Notes: generated by a model from the letters alone, not told the origin. Numbered from the stretch's first letter, positions 1 through 8,029 are shown. The stretch: DNA of 64,000 bases from Roseateles noduli (GCA_002205125.1 NIOE01000007.1:62001-126000), one strand, 5' to 3'. Translations and numbers: made by a program.

Positions 1-74
1 GCCCGGCACTGGACTTCGGCTTCTACGGCGACGCGCTGCCCGCCAAGGCCGTGCGAAGCTTCCAGCCCGCCTGA
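1..74 (+). CDS. C-terminal end of an unidentified protein (cut by window edge)
   Basis: Reading from base 3, 23 codons run open to a TGA at 72-74, ending in the residues RSFQPA. The codons are G/C-rich at the third position, as in neighbouring genes, and a strong intrinsic terminator follows 50 bases later, so this is probably the true end of an upstream gene. Too little is present to name a family. Confidence 0.5.
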   Translation, partial: PALDFGFYGDALPAKAVRSFQPA

Positions 75-123
75 TCCGGCGGAGCCCCTGCCGGCGTCAT
101 CGAGGCGCCGGGACCCCTGAAAC

Positions 124-152
124 AAGGGCGCGGCTAGAATCCGCGCCCTTTT
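124..152 (+). terminator. Intrinsic terminator of the upstream gene
   Basis: A perfect 10-bp stem (AAGGGCGCGG at 124-133 pairing with 141-150) with a 7-base loop, followed by a run of T. It lies between the partial gene at the window start and the Hsp70-like gene. The loop itself contains TAGAAT, a good -10 hexamer. Confidence 0.8.
135..140 (+). promoter_or_regulatory. -10 element TAGAAT for the Hsp70-like gene, inside the terminator loop
   Basis: TAGAAT lies 33 bases before the ATG at 174. Transcription would start near 147, inside the right arm of the upstream terminator. No convincing -35 box is visible. Confidence 0.45.
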
Positions 153-173
153 CGCATTTCCCGCCGCGCCGCC

Positions 174-1502
174 ATGTCCTCATCGCTTTCTGACCTGTCG
201 CGCGATTTCTGCGCCATCGACTTCGGCACCTCCAACTCGGCGGTCGCCGTGCCTGATGCTGGCCGTCCGGGCGCGATGCGCCTGGTGCCGCTCGAAGACG
301 GCAAGGTGACCATGCCGACGGCGGTCTTCTACTTCGCCGAAGGTCGCCACGACGCCGACGGCCCGCCGCGCGCCTTCGGCCGCGCGGCCATGAGCGCCTA
401 TGTCGAGGGCACCGACGGGCGTCTGATGCGCTCGATGAAGAGCATCCTGGGCTCCAGCCTGATCGACCAGGTCACCGACGTCGGCGGCGGCCGCGGCGTG
501 AAGTACATCGACATGCTGAGCGGCTACCTGAAGCGCCTGCGCAAGCAGGCCGGCGCCTCGGACGCCGGCGGCCACGAGCCGCGCCGGGTCGTGCTGGGCC
601 GCCCGGTCTACTTCGTCGACGGCGAACCGGAGCGCGATGCCGCGGCGCAGGCCTCGCTGGCGGCCGCGGCGCGGGCGGTCGGCTTCGAGGACGTGCACTT
701 CCAGTTCGAGCCGATCGCGGCCGCGTTCGACTTCGAGCAGCAGGCCGACCGTGAGCAGCTCGTGCTGGTGGCCGACATCGGCGGCGGCACGTCCGACTTC
801 TCGATCGTGCGCGTCGGACCCGACCGCGCGAAGCGGCTGGACCGCCGCGACGACATCCTCGCCAGCCACGGCGTGCACATCGCCGGCACCGACTTCGACC
901 GGCACATCGAGCTGACCGGCATCCTGCGCGAATTCGGCTACCGCGCGCTCGGCCCCGCCAAGCCGGGCCAGACGCCGCGCGAGGTGCCCAGCGGCGTCTA
1001 CTTCGACCTCGCGACCTGGCACCTGATCAACACCTGCTACAGCCCGCAGCGCGTGCTGGAGCTGCGCAACATGAAGAGCTTCTACGGCGACCCGCGCCAC
1101 CATCAGCGTCTGATGACGGTGTTGGACGAGCGGCTGGGCCACGAACTCGCGAACCGCGCGGAAGACGCCAAGATCGAAGTCGCCGGCGGCGGCGACTGCA
1201 CGATCGACCTGCAGCTGATCGAGTCCGGCCTGACGGTGCAACTGTCGGAAGCCGCGGCGCTGGAATCGCTGCGCGGCGACATCGAGCGCATCGCCCAGGC
1301 GGGCCGCGAGACGGTCGAGCGCGCCGGGCTGAAGCCGTCGGACATCGACGCGCTGTACTTCACCGGCGGCTCGACCGGCCTGACCGTGCTGGCCGACCGC
1401 ATCGCAGCGGACTACCCGGACGCCAAGACGGTGCGGGGCGACCGCTTCGCGTCGGTCGCGACCGGACTGGGCCTGCATGCGGCGCGTCTGTTCGCTGCGT
1501 GA
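174..1502 (+). CDS. Hsp70-family ATPase, YegD-like
   Basis: A 442-residue cytoplasmic protein with the actin/Hsp70 ATPase fold. The phosphate-1 motif (IDFGTSNSAVAV) is near residue 15, the phosphate-2 motif (VADIGGGTSDFSIV) near 200 and the adenosine motif (YFTGGSTGL) near 400. Length and motifs match the YegD type, which has the nucleotide-binding domain but lacks the full DnaK substrate-binding domain and lid. YegD-like proteins are usually called uncharacterised chaperones; the client is unknown. The gene stands alone between a terminator and a peptidase gene with its own promoter. The ATG has no clear Shine-Dalgarno sequence. A DnaK assignment is ruled out by length. Confidence 0.88.
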   Translation: MSSSLSDLSRDFCAIDFGTSNSAVAVPDAGRPGAMRLVPLEDGKVTMPTAVFYFAEGRHDADGPPRAFGRAAMSAYVEGTDGRLMRSMKSILGSSLIDQVTDVGGGRGVKYIDMLSGYLKRLRKQAGASDAGGHEPRRVVLGRPVYFVDGEPERDAAAQASLAAAARAVGFEDVHFQFEPIAAAFDFEQQADREQLVLVADIGGGTSDFSIVRVGPDRAKRLDRRDDILASHGVHIAGTDFDRHIELTGILREFGYRALGPAKPGQTPREVPSGVYFDLATWHLINTCYSPQRVLELRNMKSFYGDPRHHQRLMTVLDERLGHELANRAEDAKIEVAGGGDCTIDLQLIESGLTVQLSEAAALESLRGDIERIAQAGRETVERAGLKPSDIDALYFTGGSTGLTVLADRIAADYPDAKTVRGDRFASVATGLGLHAARLFAA

Positions 1503-1579
1503 TCCGGACGTGAGGCCGCAGGCCTGAAACCTGGGGATCATCCCGAGGGCTGACGTCGGACATCGGGGGAGGGCGCTGC

Positions 1580-1585
1580 TAGATT
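1580..1585 (+). promoter_or_regulatory. -10 element TAGATT for the S9 peptidase gene
   Basis: TAGATT in the context GCTAGATT lies 31 bases before the ATG at 1617. It would place the start of transcription near 1592, which argues against the in-frame TTG at 1584 as a start codon. Confidence 0.4.
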
Positions 1586-1616
1586 GCCGCCTTCCTCTGC
1601 TTCACGGTGCCGACAC

Positions 1617-4133
1617 ATGTCCAAGCCTCGCGCCTCGGCGTTGATCCCGCTGACCCTGTCCCTGTCCGCCGCGTTCGGCGGTCTGTCCGCGATCGCGGCA
1701 CCGGCCGACGACGCGGCATCGACGTCGGCCCAGACCTCGGCCCTGACCTCCGCGGCGACCCTCGCACAGATCTATCAGCAGCCGTCCGAGGCGATCCGCG
1801 CGGTGCTCGATGCCAAGGCGCTGCCGGTCTACCAGGTCTCGCCGGATCAGCGCACGCTGGCGATCGTCGTCAACCGCAAGTCGCGCGCGATCGCGGAGCT
1901 CGCCCGCCCCGTGCTCCGCCAGGCCGGCCTGCGCTACGACCCGGCCACCGACAGCCCGCAGCTGATCACCACCATCGAGTCGCTGTCGCTGCGCCCGCTC
2001 CAGAACGGCGCGAGCGGCGTGGAACGCCCCGTCGCACTGCCCGCGGGCGGCGCCTTCCATCTCCTGCGTTTCTCGCCGGACGGCAAGCGTTTCCTGCTGA
2101 ACCGTCGCACCGACACGGCCGTCGAGCTGTGGGTCGGCGACGTCGCGACGGGCAAGCTCAAGGCGGTGCCCAAGCTCAAGCTGCACACGATGCTCGAGAA
2201 CGACGTCGTGTGGCTCAACGATCATGAACTCGTCACGCTGACGGTGCCGGCCAAGCGCGGTGCCGCTCCCACCTTCGCTGCGCCGTCGGGGCCTTCGATC
2301 CAGGAATCCATCGCGCGCAACTCGCCGGAGCGCACGCAGCAGGACCTGCTGACCAACGCGCAGGAGGCAGCCGTCTTCGCGCACCATGCGACCTCGCAGC
2401 TGGCGCGCATCGACCTCAACACCGGCGCGGTGCGGCCGGTCGGCGAGCCGGGCATCTTCAGCCATCTCGAAGCGCTCGGCACGCCGGGTCAGGTCTTGAC
2501 CATGCGGCTGCTGCCGCCGTTCAGCTACCAGGTCGGCTGGGACGACTTCGCGGCCCAGACCGACGTGCGTGGCGTCGACGGCAAGGTCGTGCCGGTCGGC
2601 AAGGTCAAGCTCAAGGAAGGCGTGCCGGTCGAAGGCGTGATCACCGGCCCGCGCAACTTCTTCGCCTCGCCCGGCGCGGACGGCGCGGTCTACTGGGTCG
2701 AGGCGCTGGACGGCGGCGACAACCGCGCGCAGGCGCCGCATCGCGACCGGCTGATGCGCCTGGACGCGCCGTATACCGGTGAGGCGCGCGAAGTGCATCG
2801 CGTGCCGCAGCGGCTGTCGCGGCTCGAATTCGTCGAGGGCGGCAAGCAGGCGCTGGTGCAGGACTTCGACCTGACGAAGATGCGGACGTCGACCGAGCTG
2901 GTCGCGATGGACGGCGCCTCGCCGGCGCAACGGCTGATCGAGCGCTCGGTGCGCGACCGCTACCGCGATCCCGGCACGCCGGTGCATCGCATGCAGCCGA
3001 CGGGACGCCCGGTCGTGCGCCTGGACGGCGACGCGATCTGGTACTTCGGCACCGGCGCGAGCCCCGAAGGCGACAAGCCCTTCATCGATCGGCTGGTGCT
3101 GGCGAGCAACAAGAAGACGCGCGTGTTCCAGTCGGGCTCCGAGGCCAACGGCGGCGACAGCGCGCACTATGAGCGCCCGCTGGCCGTGCTCGACACCGAA
3201 GGCGCCCGCGTCCTGACGGTGCGCGAGAGCGTGAGCGAGCCCGGCAACGTGATGCTGCGCGGCGGTGCCGCGCTGGCCACGGCGCAGGCGCTGACCGATG
3301 CCAAGGATCCGTCGCCGCAGCTGCGCGACATCCAGCGCGAGTTCGTCCGCTTCAAGCGCGCGGACGGCGTGGAGCTCTCGTTCTGGCTCTACAAGCCGCC
3401 GGGCTACAAGGCCGGCGAGCGCCGTCCGACCTTCGTCTGGGCGTATCCGCTGGAGTACACGGACGCGTCGACCGCCGGTCAGGTGAGCGGCTCCAGCAAC
3501 CGCTTCAACACCTTCGCGGGCACCAGCCCATTGATGCTGCTGCTGGACGGCTACGTGGTGCTGATGGACGCGACCATGCCGGTGGTCGGCGATCCGAAGA
3601 CGGTGAACGACAGCTTCATCGCGCAGATCACGGCCAACGCGCAGGCGGTCATCGACAAGGCGGTGGAGCTGGGCGTCAGCGACCGCGAGCACATGGTCGT
3701 CGGCGGGCACAGCTACGGCGCGTTCATGACGGCCAACCTGCTGGCGCACACCCACCTCTTCAAGGCGGGCATTGCGCGCAGCGGCGCCTACAACCGCAGC
3801 CTGACGCCTTTCGGCTTCCAGAGCGAGCGCCGCACCTACTGGGAGGCGCAGGACGTCTACCAGAAGCTATCGCCGTTCAACTACGCCGACAAGCTGAAGG
3901 AGCCGCTGCTGCTGATCCACGGCGAGGCGGACAACAACTCCGGCACCTTCCCGATCCAGAGCGCGCGGCTGTACCAGGCGCTGGCGGGCACGGGCGGCTC
4001 GGTGCGCTACGTGACGCTGCCGTTCGAGTCGCACGGCTACTCGGCGCGCGAGTCGGTGGGACACACGCTCTGGGAGATGAGCGAGTGGATGAAGCGCCAG
4101 GTCGGTCCCGGAGCGCCGATTCCCCAGCCCTGA
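1617..4133 (+). CDS. Exported prolyl-oligopeptidase family (S9) peptidase, glutamyl-endopeptidase-like
   Basis: An 838-residue protein starting MSKPRAS with a signal peptide (hydrophobic stretch to about residue 30, ending AIAA), so it acts in the periplasm or outside the cell. The N-terminal part is a beta-propeller-like region and the C-terminal third an alpha/beta hydrolase domain. The catalytic triad is readable: Ser699 in GGHSYGAF, Asp772 in HGEADNNSG and His806 in ESHGYSARES. The run GGHSYGAFMTANLLAH and the following IARSGAYNR strongly resemble the S9D glutamyl endopeptidase group, known from plant chloroplast CGEP and its bacterial relatives. ATG 1617 is preferred over TTG 1584 because it gives the signal peptide directly and lies downstream of the likely promoter. 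Confidence 0.9.
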   Translation: MSKPRASALIPLTLSLSAAFGGLSAIAAPADDAASTSAQTSALTSAATLAQIYQQPSEAIRAVLDAKALPVYQVSPDQRTLAIVVNRKSRAIAELARPVLRQAGLRYDPATDSPQLITTIESLSLRPLQNGASGVERPVALPAGGAFHLLRFSPDGKRFLLNRRTDTAVELWVGDVATGKLKAVPKLKLHTMLENDVVWLNDHELVTLTVPAKRGAAPTFAAPSGPSIQESIARNSPERTQQDLLTNAQEAAVFAHHATSQLARIDLNTGAVRPVGEPGIFSHLEALGTPGQVLTMRLLPPFSYQVGWDDFAAQTDVRGVDGKVVPVGKVKLKEGVPVEGVITGPRNFFASPGADGAVYWVEALDGGDNRAQAPHRDRLMRLDAPYTGEAREVHRVPQRLSRLEFVEGGKQALVQDFDLTKMRTSTELVAMDGASPAQRLIERSVRDRYRDPGTPVHRMQPTGRPVVRLDGDAIWYFGTGASPEGDKPFIDRLVLASNKKTRVFQSGSEANGGDSAHYERPLAVLDTEGARVLTVRESVSEPGNVMLRGGAALATAQALTDAKDPSPQLRDIQREFVRFKRADGVELSFWLYKPPGYKAGERRPTFVWAYPLEYTDASTAGQVSGSSNRFNTFAGTSPLMLLLDGYVVLMDATMPVVGDPKTVNDSFIAQITANAQAVIDKAVELGVSDREHMVVGGHSYGAFMTANLLAHTHLFKAGIARSGAYNRSLTPFGFQSERRTYWEAQDVYQKLSPFNYADKLKEPLLLIHGEADNNSGTFPIQSARLYQALAGTGGSVRYVTLPFESHGYSARESVGHTLWEMSEWMKRQVGPGAPIPQP

Positions 4134-4152
4134 AGGCTGAGCGCCGACGACC

Positions 4153-5004
4153 TCAGCGCGGGCGACGCGGCGGCGGTCCGCCGCGACCGCCCGGGCCGCC
4201 GCGATGGCCGCCGGAGCGCTGCGGCTTGGGCACCGGGATCGGCCGGGACACGTCGGCCAGCAGCAGGCTGGCGCGGACGAGGCTTTCGACGGCGTCGTCG
4301 AGTTCTTCCGGCGGCTCCAGGCTCTCGATCTCTTCGAGCAGCGCGTCGGCGTCCTCGAGGTCCTCGGGATCCAGGTGCATGTAGAGCTGGGCGAGCGGCT
4401 CGGTGAGTTCGGTCTCGTCCAGATTCATCAGCGCGGGGAACAGGTCCGCGGCGAGGGCGAAACCGGCGACCCACGGCAGCACGGTCTCGGAGGCGGAGGC
4501 GTCCTCGTCGAGTTCGAAGACCCACGGATCGAACCACTGGCGATCGTTGATCGCGAGCCGGAGGTCGTGCTCGCGGCGCTGGACGAGCTGCAGCAGGGGC
4601 CGCGCGTCGTAGCGGGCGGGCGCGGGGCGGCCTTCCTCGGAGTCCAGCACCCAGCGCCACCAGTCGGACAGCGGGACCGGCTTGGGCTGCAGGATCACCG
4701 CGACCAGGAAGCCGTCGAGCATCGAGACGTCGAGCGGCTCCAGCGGCGCGGGGACCTCGTCGAGCAGCGATTGCAGCTCTTCGAGATCGGCGTCGCTCCA
4801 GGCTTCGGGCGGCGCGGCGGGGGGCGGGGCGGCGGACGGCGCGTAAGGCGAGTTCTGCGAGTTCTGCGCGGATGGGCCTGACGGCCCGAATCCCTGCTGC
4901 GGCCGCGGACCGCGCTGCGGCGTGCCGGTCTTGGCGGGGCCCCCGGAAGTCTTGGGAGCGGGCCGGCGAGGCGCGGATTTGTTGGGGTGCTTGGGCGCGG
5001 TCAT
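4153..5004 (-). CDS. UPF0149 / YecA-family protein
   Basis: A 283-residue protein. Residues 1-90 are low-complexity (Pro, Ala, Lys rich). The core holds the family signature SMLDGFLVAVILQPKPVP followed by WWRWVLD and acidic helical segments, and the end is a basic Gly/Arg/Pro tail. The UPF0149/YecA family is conserved in proteobacteria; its role is not settled, and E. coli YecA has a metal-binding SEC-C tail that is missing here. The gene converges on the S9 peptidase gene with a 19-base gap. The start ATG at 5004 is preceded by GATAAT with an 8-base gap and no Shine-Dalgarno sequence, which suggests a leaderless transcript. Confidence 0.82.
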   Translation of the reverse strand: MTAPKHPNKSAPRRPAPKTSGGPAKTGTPQRGPRPQQGFGPSGPSAQNSQNSPYAPSAAPPPAAPPEAWSDADLEELQSLLDEVPAPLEPLDVSMLDGFLVAVILQPKPVPLSDWWRWVLDSEEGRPAPARYDARPLLQLVQRREHDLRLAINDRQWFDPWVFELDEDASASETVLPWVAGFALAADLFPALMNLDETELTEPLAQLYMHLDPEDLEDADALLEEIESLEPPEELDDAVESLVRASLLLADVSRPIPVPKPQRSGGHRGGPGGRGGPPPRRPR

Positions 5005-5012
5005 GGGTGGCG

Positions 5013-5018
5013 ATTATC
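5013..5018 (-). promoter_or_regulatory. -10 element GATAAT of the YecA-type gene, 8 bases from ATG
   Basis: Read on the minus strand, GATAAT is followed by CGCCACCC and then the start codon. With normal sigma-70 spacing the transcript would begin at or next to the ATG. Confidence 0.5.
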
Positions 5019-5050
5019 CGGGCGGGCTGTCCGGCACGCGTGCAAGCGCG

Positions 5051-5076
5051 ACTTCTGTTCGCTACCGAACAGAAGT
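5051..5076. repeat. Perfect 11-bp inverted repeat with 4-base loop
   Basis: ACTTCTGTTCG at 5051-5061 is exactly mirrored at 5066-5076 around CTAC. It has no T-run on either side, so it is unlikely to be a terminator. It lies 33 bases upstream of the YecA promoter on one side and upstream of the candidate small RNA on the other. It contains CTGT and ACAG, but spaced by 10 and not the 8 bases of a LexA box. Operator or RNA hairpin are both possible. Confidence 0.7.
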
Positions 5077-5164
5077 CATGGTTCCAAGGAGGCGATTCGT
5101 GTGCAGTTTTCCGTAATGTGGAGTCGCTCTTACGCCTGCTAACCATTTCGCGCATGTATCCCAC

Positions 5165-5321
5165 CTTGAGGGGATGCCGCACGCTCAGGGTTCGCCCTAG
5201 AGTCCATCTACGCCCTCCAACGGCGCGGCCCCAGGGCCCCGATGGACGGCACCGATCCCAACGACGTCCTTTCTAGGACTTGCAACGCCCGGTCAGCTCT
5301 GCTGGTCGGGCGTCCTTTTTT
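5165..5321 (+). ncRNA. Candidate structured small RNA ending in an intrinsic terminator
   Basis: The interval 5005-5436 (432 bases) holds no convincing gene, yet a strong intrinsic terminator lies at 5285-5321: ACGCCCG pairs with CGGGCGT, with an inner CAG/CTG stem, followed by six T. Upstream of it are further nested complementary arms: AGGG-TTCG-CCCT at 5187-5198, GTCCATC at 5202-5208 pairing with GATGGAC at 5241-5247, and GTCC/GGAC around 5266-5279. A chain of hairpins ending in a terminator with no reading frame is the usual look of a small RNA. The 5' end is a guess, no clear promoter was found, and I recognise no known RNA family. Confidence 0.4.
5285..5321 (+). terminator. Intrinsic terminator of the candidate small RNA
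   Basis: A 7-bp outer stem (5285-5291 with 5307-5313) and a 3-bp inner stem, followed by CC and six T at 5316-5321. No plus-strand gene ends just upstream, so it most likely terminates a non-coding transcript. Confidence 0.72.
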
Positions 5322-5436
5322 GTGCCGTCCGAAAGGGGGCATGACAAGGCCACCGTTCATCGGCGATGGGATCGCACCGACTTCATGCTGACCTCACGCG
5401 TCGTCCTCACAGTCCGGGACTTCTTCTCTTCCCGGA

Positions 5437-5865
5437 ATGTCCATGTGGGTTCGTATCGCTCTGGTGCTGTTGACGCTGGTGGGTCTTGTCGTGTTCGGAC
5501 TCGGCAGTCTGCTCTCCGCCCTGCCGGATCCCTGTGACAACGACGTCGTGGCCGAGGTCCGGTCACCGCAAGGCGGTCAACGCCTCGTGGTGTTCGTCCG
5601 CGGCTGCGGGGCGACGACCTCGAATTCCACGCAGGTGTCGCTGCTGGCGGCCGACGAACCGCTGGACAACGAAGGCGGCAACCTGCTCATCGTGGATGGC
5701 AACCGGGGGACGGCGCCGATCGCTCAGCACGGCGGTCCTTTCGTCGAGGCGCAGTGGATCGACGAGCACACCGTGCTGCTCAAGCATCACCTGTCGGCGC
5801 GGGTCGTCAAGAAGAAGGAGCGTGTCGGCGGCGTGCGGGCCAGTTATCGACCCTTGACCTCCTGA
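5437..5865 (+). CDS. Small membrane-anchored protein of unknown function
   Basis: 142 residues (140 if the ATG at 5443 is used). One hydrophobic segment at residues 5-30 acts as an uncleaved anchor or a signal; the rest is a soluble, beta-rich, presumably periplasmic domain with two cysteines (in DPCDND and RGCGA). Third-position G/C is high, as in neighbouring genes. I do not recognise a family. It sits alone between the candidate small RNA and a GNAT gene whose promoter begins 19 bases after its stop. Confidence 0.7.
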   Translation: MSMWVRIALVLLTLVGLVVFGLGSLLSALPDPCDNDVVAEVRSPQGGQRLVVFVRGCGATTSNSTQVSLLAADEPLDNEGGNLLIVDGNRGTAPIAQHGGPFVEAQWIDEHTVLLKHHLSARVVKKKERVGGVRASYRPLTS

Positions 5866-5883
5866 TCGGCCGTCCGGGACGGC

Positions 5884-5889
5884 TACGAT
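5884..5889 (+). promoter_or_regulatory. -10 element TACGAT of the GNAT gene, 8 bases from ATG
   Basis: TACGAT in the context GGCTACGAT is followed by 8 bases and the ATG at 5898. No Shine-Dalgarno sequence lies in the gap; a leaderless transcript is predicted. Confidence 0.45.
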
Positions 5890-5897
5890 CCCGCGCC

Positions 5898-6845
5898 ATG
5901 TCGACTTCGATGACTTCGTCCCCGCAAGTGCATCTGGCGCCGGTGAGCGCCGACGACGCCGAAGCGCTCGTCGCCCTGCGAATCGCCGCCATGCGCGAAA
6001 GCCTGGAGCGCATCGGCCGCTTCGATCCCCAGCGCGCCCGCGAGCGCTTCCTGTCGAGCTTCGATCCGGCGCGCACACGGCACGTCGTCGTCAACGGACA
6101 TCGCGTCGGCTTCGTCGTCACCACGCCGCAGGCGGCGTGGCTGTCGCTCGATCACCTCTACATCGATCCGGCGAGCCAGGGTCGCGGCATCGGCGCGGCG
6201 GTGCTGGCGGACGTGTTCGACGAGGCAAGGCGGCTCGCGCTGCCGGTGCGCGTCGGCGCGCTGAAGCAGAGCGATTCGAATCGCTTCTACAAGCGCCATG
6301 GCTTCGAGCTCGTTGAAGAGGGCGAGTTCGATCGCTACTACGTGAGGCCCGCCAGTCCCGCCATTGCCTTGAAGACGTGGGACGTGCTGACCGATGTCGA
6401 ACGGCGGGCCGTGTCGACGCTGTCGGTCACCGAGGAGCAGATCGAATTCGCCGGCAGCGTCGAGCGCGCCATGCAGACGTGCGACGCGAACGCGGACGGC
6501 AACGTGGCCGGCCTGGCGATCGTGGAAGGTCAGCAGATCGTCGGCTTCCTGGTCCTGAAGCGCGGCGCCAGCCTGCCCGCCTGGGCGCAGACGGCGGACG
6601 CCGTCATCAGCGCCATGCGCATCGACCTCGCGCATCAGGGCAAGGGCTTCGGCACCTTGGCGTTGCGTGCCGTCTTCGACTGGGTCGGGCAGCAGTGGCC
6701 GGCGTCGACGCGACTGGTGCTCTCGGTCGACGAGGACAACGCACCGGGACGACGCGCCTATGAGAAGGCCGGGTTCATCGACTCGGGAGTGAGGGAACAG
6801 GGCCGCATCGGGTGGGTGCGGTACATGGCCCGGGCGTTGCGGTGA
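5898..6845 (+). CDS. Tandem GNAT-family acetyltransferase
   Basis: A 315-residue protein made of two GNAT (acetyl-CoA-dependent N-acetyltransferase) units. Unit one, about residues 10-155, has the acetyl-CoA loop SQGRGIG near residue 96 and a FYKRHGFE motif. Unit two, about 160-315, has HQGKGFGTLAL and the matching RRAYEKAGF motif. Both loops fit the Q/R-x-x-G-x-G/A pattern, so both sites could bind acetyl-CoA. The substrate cannot be read from sequence. The start at 5898 follows a -10 box; an upstream in-frame extension overlaps the previous gene and has unlike composition. Two fused units suggest duplication or an intramolecular dimer. Confidence 0.85.
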   Translation: MSTSMTSSPQVHLAPVSADDAEALVALRIAAMRESLERIGRFDPQRARERFLSSFDPARTRHVVVNGHRVGFVVTTPQAAWLSLDHLYIDPASQGRGIGAAVLADVFDEARRLALPVRVGALKQSDSNRFYKRHGFELVEEGEFDRYYVRPASPAIALKTWDVLTDVERRAVSTLSVTEEQIEFAGSVERAMQTCDANADGNVAGLAIVEGQQIVGFLVLKRGASLPAWAQTADAVISAMRIDLAHQGKGFGTLALRAVFDWVGQQWPASTRLVLSVDEDNAPGRRAYEKAGFIDSGVREQGRIGWVRYMARALR

Positions 6846-6929
6846 GTCCGCTGGGTCTCTCGGATTGAAGAATCGCTTTCGCCGACCTGCGTGCGCGGCG
6901 GGATGCCCACACGGGGATAGGCGCCGCGG

Positions 6930-7958
6930 TCAATACCCTTCGCGCATGACCTCCTTGAGGTGGTCGATCAACAGGCGCACCCCCTGCGGGGTGTGGCTGC
7001 TCCACGGGTGGATTGCGTAGATCGCATCGCCGAAGAAGCCGACCGCGCGCCAATCGGGCAGTACCTCAACGAGCCCACCTTCCCGCATCGCGTCCTGCGC
7101 GCTGAAGTCCGGCAGCAGCGCGATGCCCAGCCCCGACAGCGCGCCGTCCCGCAGCACCTCGCTGTTGCTCGCGCGGAAGTTGCCCTGCACGGGCACGCGG
7201 ATGCGCTCGCGTTCCGCGTCGCCCGCGCCGCGCTCGAAGAACCACTGCGCCGGGCCCGGTCGCAGGTACGGCAGGCAGCGGTGCTGCGCCAGTTCCGCCG
7301 GATGCTGCGGGACGCCGGCCCGCTTCAGATACGCGGGGCTCGCTGTCAGAAGTGCCCGCGACGCGCAGAGCTTGAACGCCACATGCGTCTCCGGCGGCGC
7401 GCTCGTGTGCCGGATCGCCAGATCGAAGCCCTCTTGCGCCAGTGGCACCAGCCGGTCGGACAGGTCGAGCTCGATCCGCAGCTCGGGATAGCGCTCGAAG
7501 AATGCCGGCAGCGCCGGGGCCACGTGTTGCCTGCCCAGTGCCACCGGTGCCGTGACGCGCAGCAGGCCGCGCGGCGCGCCCGCGGCCTCGCGTGCTTCGC
7601 TCAGGCTGCGATTCAGCAGCAACAGGCCGGGCTCCGCCTGTTCGACGAGTCGCAGTCCCGCCTCGCTCAGGCGCACCGAGCGCGTCGTGCGCTGCACCAG
7701 CTGCTGGTCGAGGTGGCGTTCCAGCTCCGCCACCCGCTGGCTGATCGCCGCCTTCGACAGACCCAGCCGTTGCGCCGCCTTGGTGAAGCTGCCGAGCCGG
7801 GCCACGGCGATCAGCGCCTGCAGCTGCGACCACAGCAGCTCGTCGCGCGCCTCCCCCCGCAGGGACGAGGGAGCCTCGACTTCCGGGGGAACGGAGCGGG
7901 CAGACGCGGCAGCCAACCGGGCGTCGGCGGGCGTTGGGGCGGGGGAGCGGCGGGCCAT
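6930..7958 (-). CDS. LysR-family transcriptional regulator
   Basis: 342 residues. An unusual Ala/Pro-rich N-terminal extension of about 40 residues precedes a standard LysR winged-helix domain (about 42-100, with GSFTKAAQRLGLSKAAISQR as the recognition region), followed by a substrate-binding domain with CrgA-like features (LRVTAPVALGR, RYPELRIELDLSDR). It is divergent from mmsA and shares a 101-base intergenic region with it. A 7-8-7 inverted repeat lies 1 base upstream of its start codon, so it probably represses itself and may control mmsA. LysR proteins beside dehydrogenase genes are common; the effector is not predictable. Confidence 0.9.
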   Translation of the reverse strand: MARRSPAPTPADARLAAASARSVPPEVEAPSSLRGEARDELLWSQLQALIAVARLGSFTKAAQRLGLSKAAISQRVAELERHLDQQLVQRTTRSVRLSEAGLRLVEQAEPGLLLLNRSLSEAREAAGAPRGLLRVTAPVALGRQHVAPALPAFFERYPELRIELDLSDRLVPLAQEGFDLAIRHTSAPPETHVAFKLCASRALLTASPAYLKRAGVPQHPAELAQHRCLPYLRPGPAQWFFERGAGDAERERIRVPVQGNFRASNSEVLRDGALSGLGIALLPDFSAQDAMREGGLVEVLPDWRAVGFFGDAIYAIHPWSSHTPQGVRLLIDHLKEVMREGY

Positions 7959-7959
7959 G

Positions 7960-7981
7960 ATTGTTCAGTCTATCGAACAAT
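7960..7981. promoter_or_regulatory. Inverted-repeat operator abutting the lysR start codon
   Basis: ATTGTTC at 7960-7966 and GAACAAT at 7975-7981 form perfect 7-base arms around an 8-base spacer. The minus-strand -10 hexamer TAGACT lies inside the spacer (7967-7972), 8 bases from the lysR ATG. Binding there would block lysR transcription directly, the usual LysR autoregulation layout. A leaderless lysR transcript is implied. Confidence 0.65.
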
Positions 7982-8023
7982 GTGGTTGGCGATCTGGGCT
8001 AGGCAGGGAACAGGGCGGTGCCT

Positions 8024-8029
8024 AGACTC
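8024..8029 (+). promoter_or_regulatory. -10 element TAGACT of mmsA
   Basis: TAGACT lies 30 bases before the GTG start at 8060, giving a leader of about 24 bases that carries a Shine-Dalgarno sequence (GCAGGAG at 8047-8053). No clear -35, which fits activation by the divergent LysR protein. Confidence 0.4.

Noticed and set aside
180-1541. Long minus-strand open frame opposite the Hsp70-like gene
   Set aside because: It is Arg/Ala/His-rich with no domain, typical of frames mirrored from G/C-rich codons; the plus-strand product has clear ATPase motifs.
5051-5076. LexA box in the 11-bp inverted repeat
   Set aside because: The CTGT/ACAG words are 10 bases apart; LexA in proteobacteria needs CTGT-N8-ACAG, and no SOS gene is adjacent.
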